Part shown: piece after piece, positions 54,133-63,137 of the stretch | How positions within the stretch are numbered: position 1 is the first letter of the stretch | How the letters are laid out: every line of letters begins with the position of its first letter | DNA from: Chitinophagaceae bacterium | GTDB lineage: Bacteria; Bacteroidota; Bacteroidia; Chitinophagales; Chitinophagaceae | Assembly: GCA_016720775.1 (NCBI GenBank) | Contig: JADKJX010000003.1 | Location: 310,001 to 374,000 of the forward strand | Direction: 5' to 3' | DNA length: 64,000 bases | Notes under the pieces: generated by a model | Seen by the model: only the letters and a program-made list of their open reading frames with translations | What the model was told of the DNA's origin: nothing | Databases searched by the model: none | Made by a program: the position numbers and the translations under genes

Positions 54133-55989
54133 ATGGGAATGGACAGAAATACGATAATTGGTTTTGTATTGATTGGTGCTTTATTGATAACAATGTTTGT
54201 TATTAACAGCCGAAGCAACCAGGCATATATGGTTGAAAAGAAAAGGATTGAGGATTCTATCGCTGCGACAAAACCTAAAGTTGACAGTGCCTTGCTTAAG
54301 GCAGATTCCCGGAAGGCAGATTCGCTAAGCAAATCAAGTCAAAAATTGCCAGCAGCCTTTATTACAGCTCTTGCGGGGGCAGAAACTTTTGATACTTTAG
54401 AAAATGAGTTCATTAAAATTACTTTTACAAATAAGGGAGGTCAGCCCAGGGAAGTTGAACTAAAGAATTTTAAAAAATTTGATGGCAAGTCAATTGTTTT
54501 AGGAAAGGGCGCTTTCAACAAACTATCTTATACTATCAATTCCGGGGAAAACCGGACAGCAGAAACAGCAGACATATCCTTTGTCAAGACCGATAAAAAA
54601 ATTAATACAGACAGATCACAGAGTATTTCATTTGTGCTGAAAGATTCAGCTGGCAAAGAAATTATTCATCGTTATACGCTGGCTCAAAACAGTTATATGC
54701 TGGATCTTAACATATCTGTAAATGGAGCAGATAAACTGTTTTCTCAAAACAGTATGAATCTGCTTTGGCAAACTGAGGCTGAGCAAGCTGAAAAGGACTT
54801 GAAATATGAAAGAGGGCAAACTCATATCTGTTATTTAAAAAACGGAAATTACGATTTTGAATACCTCGGTTCTGGCAATGATAAAAAATTCGAAAATACC
54901 GTTGATTGGCTGGCGGTAAAGCAACAATTTTTTGTTTCAGGTCTGATCACAAAAAACAAAATGCAGAGTGCTATTGTTAAATGGATTCTTCCGGCGGACT
55001 CATTAAGGATCGTTACACAAACATCAGCCAGCTGCCGGCTTTCTTTAGCTGGGGGGGCAATTACCGAAATACCTTTGCAATTATACTACGGCCCCAGCGA
55101 CTATAGCGAACTTAGCAAAAGCCATAACCAGATGGAGAATATCGTGCCTTATGGTAGTGGTATCTTTGCTTTTGTAAAATATATCAACCGTCATTTTTTA
55201 CTTCCCATCTTCGATTTTCTAAGGAAAAACATCGCAAGCATGGGAATAGTGATCTTGCTGCTTACCTTCTTGATCCGGTTAATTACATCCCCCATTTTAT
55301 ACAAAAGTTATCTCAGCGGTGCTAAAATGAAGGCATTAAAACCCGAGATCGATCTTTTAAAGGCCAAGTTCACTGATAAAGCAGGTAAACTTGATCAACA
55401 AGCGTTTGGAATGGAACAGATGAAATTATGGAAAACAGCAGGAGTAAGCCCTTTAGGGGGATGTTTACCTGCATTGTTACAGATACCGATATTTATGTCA
55501 CTGTATTATTTCTTTCAATCCAATATTTCTTTAAGGGGCCAAAATTTCTTATGGGCCAAGGACCTGGCTGCCTATGATTCAGTGGCAACACTTCCTTTCT
55601 CGATACCTTTTTATGGTGATCATATTAGCTTATTTACCATAACGGCTACTCTTACCAGTTTAATAATATCCATTTACAGTATGAGCAGCATGCAGGATAA
55701 CACCAATCCTGTAATGAAATACATGCCTTATATATTCCCCGTTCTTTTGCTTGGTGTATTTAACAATCTGCCTTCGGCACTCACCTGGTATTACACGGTT
55801 TCAAATACCATCACACTTATATTGCAAATCGTTATCCAGAAATATATTATTAATCACGAAAAGATACTGGCGCAGATAGATGAAAATCGTAAAAAACCAG
55901 TTAAGCAAAGTAAGTTCCAGGAGCGGTTAACGGCCATGCAGGAAAGTAATAAAAAACTGCAGGAGATGAAGAAGAAGAACAACAAATGA
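54133..55989 (+). CDS. yidC: Membrane protein insertase YidC
   Basis: Inserts proteins into the inner membrane, alone or with SecYEG. A first membrane anchor (IIGFVLIGALLITMFVI) is followed by the large periplasmic beta-sandwich domain (about residues 80-350) and the 60KD_IMP core: FLRKNIASMGIVILLLTFLIRLITSPILYKSYLSGAKM (split over the first core helix and the cytosolic hairpin), the hydrophilic-groove Arg in LLTFLIRLIT, GVSPLGGCLPALLQIPIFMSLYYFF, and a Lys-rich cytosolic tail for ribosome contact. Length of 618 residues is usual in Bacteroidetes. Genes often near yidC elsewhere (rnpA, rpmH, mnmE) are absent. Confidence 0.97.
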   Translation: MGMDRNTIIGFVLIGALLITMFVINSRSNQAYMVEKKRIEDSIAATKPKVDSALLKADSRKADSLSKSSQKLPAAFITALAGAETFDTLENEFIKITFTNKGGQPREVELKNFKKFDGKSIVLGKGAFNKLSYTINSGENRTAETADISFVKTDKKINTDRSQSISFVLKDSAGKEIIHRYTLAQNSYMLDLNISVNGADKLFSQNSMNLLWQTEAEQAEKDLKYERGQTHICYLKNGNYDFEYLGSGNDKKFENTVDWLAVKQQFFVSGLITKNKMQSAIVKWILPADSLRIVTQTSASCRLSLAGGAITEIPLQLYYGPSDYSELSKSHNQMENIVPYGSGIFAFVKYINRHFLLPIFDFLRKNIASMGIVILLLTFLIRLITSPILYKSYLSGAKMKALKPEIDLLKAKFTDKAGKLDQQAFGMEQMKLWKTAGVSPLGGCLPALLQIPIFMSLYYFFQSNISLRGQNFLWAKDLAAYDSVATLPFSIPFYGDHISLFTITATLTSLIISIYSMSSMQDNTNPVMKYMPYIFPVLLLGVFNNLPSALTWYYTVSNTITLILQIVIQKYIINHEKILAQIDENRKKPVKQSKFQERLTAMQESNKKLQEMKKKNNK

Positions 55990-56014
55990 TAAAATACTAA
56001 GTTAAAATTCGGCT

Positions 56015-56048
56015 ACCTGCATACTCTTTACAGATGTGCAGGTTTTTT
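56015..56048 (+). terminator. Terminator after yidC
   Basis: ACCTGCA at 56015-56021 pairs with TGCAGGT at 56037-56043 and is followed by TTTTTT. Confidence 0.85.
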
Positions 56049-56098
56049 ATAAAGGTATTTTGAATGTTGGCATGGGATTTTATTATCTTTAATAAACA

Positions 56099-56773
56099 AT
56101 GAATAAAATGAAAAATATCTGCCGGACAGCATTGCTTTTTATTTTGGCAATACTTAGCCAAAAATCATTTTCGCAAAAGATATTTTCTGAAGGCACACTT
56201 GTATATGATGTGTCAATTCAGACTGGTAATACTTCTCAAAGTGGAAACAGTTTGAATGGAGCAACCAATACCGTTTATTTGAAGGGGAATAACAGTCGTA
56301 CAGATATGGCCAGTGCATTGGGTAAGGAAATAACCATATTCAACTCTAAATCTGAAAATGCAATTATATTGAAAGAATTCAGTGGTCAAAAACTGATGAT
56401 AACCTTGAATAAAGAGAACTGGAAAGCGAAAAATAAAATGAACATTGGTTTAAAGTTTGAGTTGACCAATGAATCTAAGGTGATTGCAGGTTATAATACC
56501 CGTAAAGCCATAGCAAATTTGGAGGATGGTAAATCTTTGGTTGTTTACTACTCGCCCGATTTGCTTCCCGCAAATAAAGACTACGATGCTACGTTCACTA
56601 ATTTACCGGGGCTGCCAATTGAATATGAAATTGAATCTGGTAAAACAAAATTCAAATACAGCTTATCCAAAATTTCTTATGAACCTGTATTGGTTTCCCA
56701 ATTTGATTTTCCAACCGCGGGTTACAGAGTAATGACATACGAAGAAAACCAGCAACTAAAAAAAGGAAATTAA
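56099..56773 (+). CDS. Hypothetical exported protein (DUF4412-like)
   Basis: A 224-residue protein with a signal peptide (MKNICRTALLFILAILSQKSFSQ; the second ATG at 56108 may be the real start). The mature part resembles small periplasmic proteins of Bacteroidetes with beta strands, among them GTLVYDVSIQTG, KEITIFNSKSENAIIL, and a late NLPGLPIEYEIESG motif of the GLPGLI/DUF4412 kind. The assignment to that family is tentative. Function unknown. It follows yidC after a terminator and so is probably transcribed separately; the TATCTTTA near 56085 is close to a -7 element. Confidence 0.75.
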   Translation: MNKMKNICRTALLFILAILSQKSFSQKIFSEGTLVYDVSIQTGNTSQSGNSLNGATNTVYLKGNNSRTDMASALGKEITIFNSKSENAIILKEFSGQKLMITLNKENWKAKNKMNIGLKFELTNESKVIAGYNTRKAIANLEDGKSLVVYYSPDLLPANKDYDATFTNLPGLPIEYEIESGKTKFKYSLSKISYEPVLVSQFDFPTAGYRVMTYEENQQLKKGN

Positions 56774-56825
56774 AAAAGAAGAATTAAAAGAAGGGATCAA
56801 CTCAACCAAATTCAGTCAGAAAACT

Positions 56826-57182
56826 TTAGTGAGGCTTAATGATCAACTTCATTCCAGTATATCCCTGGCTCATTTCGGGAACAGCAATAATCTGTTTGTG
56901 TGGAATGATATAAACGGTATTGCCTTTTTTGTAAGTAAGTAATGTATTGCTGAGAATTGATTTACCATCTGTCTGCTGATTGGTCAACAAACTTCCTGTA
57001 TATTTCAAACCTGATTTTAAATTGAGAGAAATTGAATTTCTCAAAGAACCAGAAGTAGAAATATTAAGGGAAACATTGGTTTTATTCTTTTTACCAATGC
57101 CTCTGTCAGCCAAAGCACTAAAAGTTATACCGCTTAGTATAACAATTCCGAGCATCATTTTGGCTTTTGTGATCATTGACAT
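56826..57182 (-). CDS. Hypothetical exported protein, 118 residues
   Basis: From the ATG at 57182 (MSMITKAKMMLGIVILSGITFSALA) it carries a signal peptide with cleavage after SALA. The frame reaches a TTG at 57200, which is less likely. The mature 93 residues are beta-rich and end in a Lys-His tail (GMKLIIKPH). No lipobox, no recognised domain. It is convergent with the DUF4412-like gene and divergent from the TPR gene. Codon use is like its neighbours. Confidence 0.7.
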   Translation of the reverse strand: MSMITKAKMMLGIVILSGITFSALADRGIGKKNKTNVSLNISTSGSLRNSISLNLKSGLKYTGSLLTNQQTDGKSILSNTLLTYKKGNTVYIIPHKQIIAVPEMSQGYTGMKLIIKPH

Positions 57183-57336
57183 TAACTTTATCTGAAACAA
57201 ATATATTGAAAAATATCTGCTAAAACCATACCATTCATCAAATCTTTTTACACACTTTTAACGTTTTTGGGCAAAAAAGGTTACTAAAACTTGTGTTTTT
57301 CTTTAAAAGTTCCTAATTTACAATAACCTATAACCC

Positions 57337-58758
57337 ATGAGCAAATATCCTTACCGCCAAAACCGAGAAGAAATAAAGGCCCTCCTGGAGCAATTTGACA
57401 ACCTCAAAACCGGTAAAACCAACTCTTTTCTTGAGGAAGATTCCTTTGAGCGTATTATTGATTATTTCGATGAAAACGAGCAACTAATTGAGGCATTAGA
57501 AGCTGCAGAATACGGTATAGAACAATACCCATACTCATCTTTATTATTGCTGAAAAAGGCTGATCTCCTGATCGCACTGAAGCGTTACAAGGAAGCGTTA
57601 TTCATATTGGATCATGCCGAAACCCTCGATAGTAAAGATGCTAACCTGTATATTTTAAAAACCGATGCTTACCTGGCCCTTGACCTTCAGCAAAAAGCTG
57701 CAACCGTTTTAGAGGCAGCCATTGAAGATTTTGAGGGAGAGGAAAAAATTGACCTTCTCTTTGAACTGGCAGATGTGTATGATGATTATGAAAACTTCGA
57801 TAAGGTCTTCGATTGCCTCAAGATGATTCTTGAGCAGGAACCCAATAATGAGGAGGCGTTATACAAGATCTGTTTTTGGACGGATTTTACAGGACGAAAT
57901 GAAGAGGGAATCCGGCTCCATCAGAAAATAATTGAAGAATTTCCATTCAATGAACTTGCCTGGTTTAACCTGGCTGCAGCTTACCAGGGGTTAAAACTCT
58001 ATGAAAAAGCCATTGACGCTTACCAGTATGCCGTAGCTATTGATGAAAAATTTGATTATGCCTTACGTAATATGGGAGATGCTTATATCCGATTGCGGAG
58101 GTATAAAGATGCCGTTGAGGTATTGGAAAAGGTTTTGGAACTGGCAAGGCCTGAGGATGTTATTTATGAGGCCATAGGCCATTGCTATGATAAAATGGGC
58201 AATTATGCACAGGCAAGATTTAACTACAGGAAGGCAAGCCATCTGAACAATAACGACAGCCAGTTGAACTACAAAATTGCCTGCACATATATGAATGAAG
58301 GGCAGTGGGAAAGTGCCATTAAAAATCTTGAAATTGCTTTACGCATTCATCGCATGCAACCCGAGTATAACCTGGCCATGGGGCAATGTTACATGCAATT
58401 AGATAAACTGGAAGATGCGATTACCTGTTTTGGTAATGTTGTAAGAGTGAGGCCTAAAAATATAAACGGCTGGATAGAACTTTTAAATTGCCTGTACAAG
58501 GCTGAAATGTTTGAAGAAGCTTTGGAATATGCCAACTTTGCATATGAACAAACTGATGGAAAACCCATCTTTCTGTTTTATAAAAGTGCGTTTCTTTTTA
58601 CACTGGGAAAATCCAAAGAAGCTTTGTTACAACTGGAATCGGGCATGAACAGGAATCCCAGGCTTGTTAAAAAATTCATTGAGATCAATCCCTCTTTATT
58701 ACAGATACAACAAGTAGTGGACATTGTTGCCCGGTATAAAAAAAGAAAATCCATTTAA
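57337..58758 (+). CDS. Tetratricopeptide repeat protein, 473 residues
   Basis: A cytosolic protein without signal peptide made of about ten TPR units; clear ones are AWFNLAAAYQGLKLYEKAIDAYQYAVAID, then LRNMGDAYIRLRRYKDAVEVLEKVLEL and YNLAMGQCYMQLDKLEDAITCFGNVVRV (each as one repeat). TPR proteins mediate protein contacts; the partners are unknown. The family is conserved in Bacteroidetes as a housekeeping-type TPR protein. Next on the same strand is the phosphosulfolactate synthase gene, 72 nt away with its own -7 element. Confidence 0.93.
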   Translation: MSKYPYRQNREEIKALLEQFDNLKTGKTNSFLEEDSFERIIDYFDENEQLIEALEAAEYGIEQYPYSSLLLLKKADLLIALKRYKEALFILDHAETLDSKDANLYILKTDAYLALDLQQKAATVLEAAIEDFEGEEKIDLLFELADVYDDYENFDKVFDCLKMILEQEPNNEEALYKICFWTDFTGRNEEGIRLHQKIIEEFPFNELAWFNLAAAYQGLKLYEKAIDAYQYAVAIDEKFDYALRNMGDAYIRLRRYKDAVEVLEKVLELARPEDVIYEAIGHCYDKMGNYAQARFNYRKASHLNNNDSQLNYKIACTYMNEGQWESAIKNLEIALRIHRMQPEYNLAMGQCYMQLDKLEDAITCFGNVVRVRPKNINGWIELLNCLYKAEMFEEALEYANFAYEQTDGKPIFLFYKSAFLFTLGKSKEALLQLESGMNRNPRLVKKFIEINPSLLQIQQVVDIVARYKKRKSI

Positions 58759-58802
58759 CCTTCCATTATTACTTCCGTTTTTCAAATATGCTGTTATGGG
58801 GT

Positions 58803-58810
58803 TATCTTTG
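58803..58810 (+). promoter_or_regulatory. -7 element before the ComA-like gene
   Basis: TATCTTTG fits TAnnTTTG, 20 nt before the ATG at 58831. The region upstream has TTTTTC but no clear TTG. Confidence 0.5.
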
Positions 58811-58830
58811 CAGTCCCTAAATAACTGATC

Positions 58831-59601
58831 ATGAATTTTAATCTTACACAAATTCCCGAGCGGAATAAGAAACCACGTAGTCATGGGATCACCATGGTAA
58901 TGGATAAAGGACTAAGCGTAGAAGAAGTAAAGAACTTTATGAGCGCCACTCATCCGCATGTGGATGTGGTCAAACTTGGGTTCGGAACATCTTACGTTAC
59001 ACCAAATCTTAAAGAGAAACTGGAAGTTTACCGTTCTTTTGATATGCCCATTTACTTTGGCGGAACATTGTTTGAAGCATTTCTTATCAGGAACCAGTTT
59101 GAGGACTATATAAACGTGTGTAAGGAATTCGGCGTTAGTTATATGGAGGTTAGTGACGGCTCCATCAACATACCCCATGCAGAAAAATGCGGCTACATAG
59201 AAAAATTAGCTAAACTGGGCGTGGTTTTAAGCGAGGTGGGCAGTAAAGATGCCGCACACATTATACCGCCATATAAGTGGATCGAATTGATGAAGGCTGA
59301 ACTGGAAGCCGGATCAACCTATGTAATTGCTGAAGCAAGAGAGGCTGGTAACGTAGGTATTTACAGGGGCACCGGTGAAGTAAGGGAAGGCCTGGTACAG
59401 GAGATTCTTACACAAATTCCTGAAGAGAAGATCATATGGGAGGCTCCTCAAAAAGCACAGCAACTTTACTTCCTGGAACTGATCGGTTGCAATGTTAACC
59501 TGGGCAACATTCCACCAAATGAGGTGATTCCGCTGGAGGCAATGCGTATCGGGTTAAGGGGAGATACATTCAACTTATACCTGAATAAAGAAGTAGGGTA
59601 A
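58831..59601 (+). CDS. Phosphosulfolactate synthase family protein (ComA-type)
   Basis: A 256-residue TIM-barrel protein of the ComA family, which adds sulfite to phosphoenolpyruvate to give (2R)-phospho-3-sulfolactate. Family features include RSHGITMVMDKGLS, VDVVKLGFGTSYV, PIYFGGTLFEAFLIRNQ, YMEVSDGSINIP, LSEVGSKD, VIAEAREAGNVGIYRGTGEVR and IIWEAPQKAQQLYFLELIGCNVNLGNI. In methanogens the product leads to coenzyme M and in Bacillus to sulfolactate. In Bacteroidetes a link to cysteate and sulfonolipids is plausible but not shown here. The stop overlaps the aroE start by one base, so the two are translationally coupled; aroE also belongs to PEP-using metabolism. Confidence 0.92.
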   Translation: MNFNLTQIPERNKKPRSHGITMVMDKGLSVEEVKNFMSATHPHVDVVKLGFGTSYVTPNLKEKLEVYRSFDMPIYFGGTLFEAFLIRNQFEDYINVCKEFGVSYMEVSDGSINIPHAEKCGYIEKLAKLGVVLSEVGSKDAAHIIPPYKWIELMKAELEAGSTYVIAEAREAGNVGIYRGTGEVREGLVQEILTQIPEEKIIWEAPQKAQQLYFLELIGCNVNLGNIPPNEVIPLEAMRIGLRGDTFNLYLNKEVG

Positions 59602-60338
59602 TGAAAACATATGGCATCATTGGTTTTCCATTAACGCATTCTTTCTCGCAAAAATTCTTTACGCAAAAATTTCAAGAAGAAGGGATCAATGATTGCCGTT
59701 ATGAAGTTTATCCCATTGGCTCAGCAGCCGAAATAAAAAATTTAATAAAGGCGGATCCAACTCTGGAAGGATTAAATGTCACCATACCTTACAAGCAGTC
59801 TGTACTCACCTATCTTGACGATTCAGGTAAACTACCCCCGGGATTAAGCGCATGCAATTGCATCAGGATCAAAGAAGGAAGAACCATTGGGTATAATACG
59901 GATGTTATTGGATTTGAACGATCGCTTTTACCTCTTCTTAAAGAATATCATACGGGTGCACTGGTATTGGGAAACGGGGGTGCTGCAGAGGCCGTTAAAT
60001 TCGTGCTAAAAAAACTACAGCTCAACTATAAAATTGTAAGCAGGAAAATTCATGATGATGCAGACCTCACTTATGGCGACCTGGCGGAATCGGTTATTGG
60101 ACAAAACAAACTCATCATAAACACTACGCCGCTGGGCACTTTCCCAAACATTAATGAATGCCCGGATATACCTTACCGGTTTTTAACTTCTGAACACCTT
60201 TTGTACGATCTCGTGTATAACCCGGAAAAGACATTATTCCTGCAAAAAGGGGAAGCGTTTGGCGCAATGATCAAGAACGGGTATGAAATGCTGGAATTGC
60301 AGGCCGAAGAAAACTGGCGGATATGGAATGAAGACTAA
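59601..60338 (+). CDS. aroE: Shikimate dehydrogenase
   Basis: Reduces 3-dehydroshikimate to shikimate with NADPH in aromatic amino-acid synthesis. The 245-residue protein has the substrate motifs IGFPLTHSFSQKFF and NVTIPYKQSV (catalytic Lys) with YNTDVIGF, and the cofactor loop VLGNGGAAEAVKFVL. It is shorter than E. coli AroE (272) but within the range of Bacteroidetes. The ATG at 59601 uses the last base of the preceding stop codon. Its TAA (60336-60338) overlaps the stop of the convergent thioesterase gene by 4 nt. Confidence 0.96.
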   Translation: MKTYGIIGFPLTHSFSQKFFTQKFQEEGINDCRYEVYPIGSAAEIKNLIKADPTLEGLNVTIPYKQSVLTYLDDSGKLPPGLSACNCIRIKEGRTIGYNTDVIGFERSLLPLLKEYHTGALVLGNGGAAEAVKFVLKKLQLNYKIVSRKIHDDADLTYGDLAESVIGQNKLIINTTPLGTFPNINECPDIPYRFLTSEHLLYDLVYNPEKTLFLQKGEAFGAMIKNGYEMLELQAEENWRIWNED

Positions 60339-60766
60339 ACAGATAATAACGATCTCAGTTTATCAGGAATTGTAACTGCTTTTTTTGCCTTGTAATCATA
60401 AGATACCATCCCTGTTTTTGCATTCGCTAAAAGTATACGCCCGTTGTTCCTGATTGCAAATAACTGATAATAGAGTTCAAAACTTACCCGGGAAATTTCC
60501 CCGGCACTGATATTCACTTCCACCACATCCCCGTAAAACGATTCGCTTTTAAATTCAACGGCCAGGTCGCTCATGATCAAACCTGCTCTTTCAATATTTA
60601 ATTCTGTATAACCATATTGATGTAGCCATTGCATTCTTGCTTCGTGTATGATGCCTACAAAAGCATCGTTGCCCAGGTGGTTACCATAATTAATGTCGGT
60701 GATACGCACCGGTATGTGAAACGACGCCATAAATTTTTGCGGCACTTCAATTTTAATTCTTGCCAT
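60335..60766 (-). CDS. 4HBT-family acyl-CoA thioesterase
   Basis: A 143-residue hotdog-fold enzyme. The N-terminus ASFHIPVRITDINYGNHLGNDAF carries the catalytic Asp and His region of 4-hydroxybenzoyl-CoA thioesterase-like proteins (D-x-N-Y-G-N-H-L). Strands and the central helix (AFVGIIHEARMQWLHQYGY) follow. It probably hydrolyses an acyl-CoA; the specific substrate is unknown. It ends the minus-strand cluster of this gene, rdgB and the 167-residue protein gene (18 nt from rdgB). Confidence 0.92.
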   Translation of the reverse strand: MARIKIEVPQKFMASFHIPVRITDINYGNHLGNDAFVGIIHEARMQWLHQYGYTELNIERAGLIMSDLAVEFKSESFYGDVVEVNISAGEISRVSFELYYQLFAIRNNGRILLANAKTGMVSYDYKAKKAVTIPDKLRSLLSV

Positions 60767-60784
60767 ACTTAGTTATCGGGCTTA

Positions 60785-61360
60785 TTACCTGGTTAAAAAT
60801 GAGATCAGTTTCTCCATTGCTTTTTTTCGGTGACTGTATTTATTCTTTTCTTCCATATCCATTTCTGCAAAGGTCAGGTTGCTGCCATCAGGAATAAAAA
60901 CCGGGTCATATCCAAAACCATTATTCCCTTTTTTTTCAGAAATTATTCTGCCATTGCAGATTCCTTCAAAATAATATTCCTGTCCATCCAGTATCAATGA
61001 AATAACTGTTCTGAAACGGGCTGTGTAATTACCAGCTTCTCTTAAATTCTTCAGCAGTTTGTCTATGTTGGCATCAAAACTCCTGTTCTCACCGGCATAG
61101 CGGGCACTTTTTACTCCCGGCTCTCCATTGAGTGCCTCTACTTCCAGGCCGGTATCTTCGCTAAAGCAATTCTTTCCGGTTAGTTTAAAGATCGTTTTAG
61201 ATTTTTCAGCGGCATTTTCTTCAAGCGTATCATACGGCTCCGGGATGTCGATATATATACCCGCTTCTTTCAGGGGCAGGATATTGAATTTATTACCCAA
61301 CACGGCCCTGACTTCATTTACTTTATGCTGGTTATTAGTTGCGAAAATTAAATTCTCCAT
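60785..61360 (-). CDS. rdgB: Non-canonical purine NTP pyrophosphatase (RdgB/HAM1)
   Basis: Hydrolyses ITP, dITP and XTP to keep deaminated purines out of DNA and RNA. The ATG at 61360 (MENLIFATNNQHKVNEVRAVLG) gives 191 residues; the frame reaches 61408 but overlaps the upstream gene. Motifs: ATNNQHKVNEV, SEDTGLEVEALNGEPGVKSARYAG and GNNGFGYDPVFIP, with SHRKKAMEKL near the end. All catalytic residues appear present. The upstream gene stops only 2 nt before this start. Confidence 0.96.
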   Translation of the reverse strand: MENLIFATNNQHKVNEVRAVLGNKFNILPLKEAGIYIDIPEPYDTLEENAAEKSKTIFKLTGKNCFSEDTGLEVEALNGEPGVKSARYAGENRSFDANIDKLLKNLREAGNYTARFRTVISLILDGQEYYFEGICNGRIISEKKGNNGFGYDPVFIPDGSNLTFAEMDMEEKNKYSHRKKAMEKLISFLTR

Positions 61361-61362
61361 TC

Positions 61363-61866
61363 TTAAGAAATTAATCGAATGAAAAAACTCTTTTTTAAAC
61401 TGTTCCATAATTTCAATTTCTCCTGCTTATCAACTTGAAGTTTGTTCAGCGGGGCAGAAGAAAGATAAACCTGGTTATTGTAATGCTGTAACTGGTAATG
61501 TGGAAATTGTAACGGTAGTTTTAATATTTCAGGATTTACGCCAAACAAAAACACTTTCTCTGCTTTTATTTGTTCTGTAATACCCGTGTAAGACAATTCC
61601 GGGTTTTTTGAGATATTGATCAATGCGACATCCATCATGCTGAGCTTGCAGGCAGTTAAGATCCCTAAAAGAAAATTCAATTCCTCATCCGGTAAATAAA
61701 TGGATCCAGGTGAATAAACAAGCAGGGCAATCCGCTTCTTATTATCTCCTAAAAATGAAATGTTGGCTGCTGTGCTTTTCTCACCCGTAGGTTTTAAATC
61801 ATACAATGATTTATTGAACAGATTACCGAGTACAAACGGGGTAAGTTGAATATTATCTAAACTCAT
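61363..61866 (-). CDS. Conserved hypothetical protein, 167 residues
   Basis: No signal peptide or membrane span. The middle part alternates strands and helices (KKRIALLVYSPGSIYLPDEELNFLLGILTACKL, split over strand and helix; MDVALINISKN; AEKVFLFGVNP), which suggests a small Rossmann-like domain. The overall pattern and the position next to rdgB recall an uncharacterised Bacteroidetes protein; a resemblance to DNA polymerase III psi (HolD) is only a guess. Co-transcribed with rdgB, whose start is 2 nt after its stop, and divergent from ilvE. Confidence 0.8.
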   Translation of the reverse strand: MSLDNIQLTPFVLGNLFNKSLYDLKPTGEKSTAANISFLGDNKKRIALLVYSPGSIYLPDEELNFLLGILTACKLSMMDVALINISKNPELSYTGITEQIKAEKVFLFGVNPEILKLPLQFPHYQLQHYNNQVYLSSAPLNKLQVDKQEKLKLWNSLKKSFFIRLIS

Positions 61867-61922
61867 TTAAACGCCGGTTAAGTCTTGCTTTTTTCGTTTC
61901 TTTGGGGTAAAATTAATTGATT

Positions 61923-62988
61923 ATGATTGCTGCAGAAAATATTAATATTACGAAAGTCGAAAGGAGTAAGTTAAAAGATATAAACTTAGTTAATATCCCA
62001 TTTGGTAAATACTTCACTGATCATATGCTGGAAGTGGATTATGAAGACGGCGAATGGAAAAATGCAGAGATCAAACCTTACCAGCCTTTATTACTGGAAC
62101 CTTCTCTCGCAGCTTTACATTACGGGCAGGCAATTTTTGAAGGTATTAAAGCCTACAAAAATGAAAACGGTGAAACAAGTATTTTTCGCCCTTTAGATAA
62201 TTTTAAACGATTTAATGCTTCAGCAGAGCGGATGCAGATGCCCCAGGTACCCGAAGAGATCTTTATGGAAGGGATGCGTATGCTGGTAGAACTGGACAAA
62301 AACTGGATACCCCAACAAGCCGATCATTCACTTTATATACGTCCTTTTATGTTCAGTTCCGACGAAATGATCGGCGTAAGGCCAAGCGAAAAGTATAAAT
62401 TTTTGATTATTCTCAGTCCAACCGGCCCATATTACAGCGCCCCCATGCGTATTTACGTGGAGGAGCAGTATGTAAGGGCGGCACCCGGGGGAGTTGGCTT
62501 TGCGAAGGCAGCCGGTAATTATGGTGCGGCCATGTATGCTACTGCACAGGCCAAACTTAAGGGCTACGACCAGGTATTGTGGATGGACGCATTTGAGCAT
62601 AAATATGTTCAGGGAATGTGGGACGATGAACGTATTCTTCATCATTGGTAATAAGGCAATAACCCCGGGGCTGGAATCAGGAACCATCCTGGCGGGCGTT
62701 ACGAGGGAGAGTGCCATTACGGTACTCAAGGAAATGGGATTTGACGTGGAAGAAAGAAACCTGGGTATTGATGATATTATTGATGCCCACAAGGCGGGTA
62801 TTTTATACGAGGTATTCGGTACCGGAACGGCTGCTACCATATCCCTGATAAAAGAACTGCGCTATAAGGATTACACCATGGCCTTTGACGTGGACAAATG
62901 GCGAACGGCTCCCGAGTTGAAACGCCGGTTAACTGCGATCCGCTATGGCGAAATGGCTGATAACCACGGCTGGATGTATAAAATCTGA
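61923..62988 (+). CDS. ilvE: Branched-chain amino-acid aminotransferase, frameshifted
   Basis: A PLP-dependent class IV aminotransferase that makes or uses Leu, Ile and Val. The first frame (61923-62651) carries LEPSLAALHYGQAIFEGIKAYKNENG, RPFMFSSDEMIGVRP, and the PLP-lysine segment GGVGFAKAAGNYGAAMYATA; the catalytic Lys is in place. After EHKYVQ the frame is lost by one extra G in the GGG at 62612-62614: with GG the protein continues ECGTMNVFFIIGNKAITPGL and on to MADNHGWMYKI at 62988. The repaired product would have 354 residues, normal for BCAT. The rest of the gene is clean, so a sequence or assembly error is as likely as a true mutation. The ATG at 61923 is preferred over a TTG at 61917. 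Confidence 0.93.
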
Positions 62989-63013
62989 TTATTCAGGAAC
63001 CGAAATATTATTA

Positions 63014-63043
63014 AACCGCCTTTAATGGGCGGTTTTCTTGTTT
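63014..63043 (+). terminator. Terminator after ilvE
   Basis: AACCGCC / GGCGGTT stem with a 7-nt loop and a TTCTTGTTT tail. Confidence 0.88.
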
Positions 63044-63103
63044 AAATGTGAATAAAAATCGATTTTTTTTAGGTTTAATTTTCAGAAATCAAATCATAAA
63101 CCC

Positions 63104-63111
63104 TACCTTTG
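63104..63111 (+). promoter_or_regulatory. -7 element of the rpsL operon
   Basis: TACCTTTG, 26 nt before the rpsL ATG, in an AT-rich stretch. No TTG at the proper -33 distance is evident. Confidence 0.6.
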
Positions 63112-63137
63112 CCGTCCTAAAAATAAATGGTTCATAA

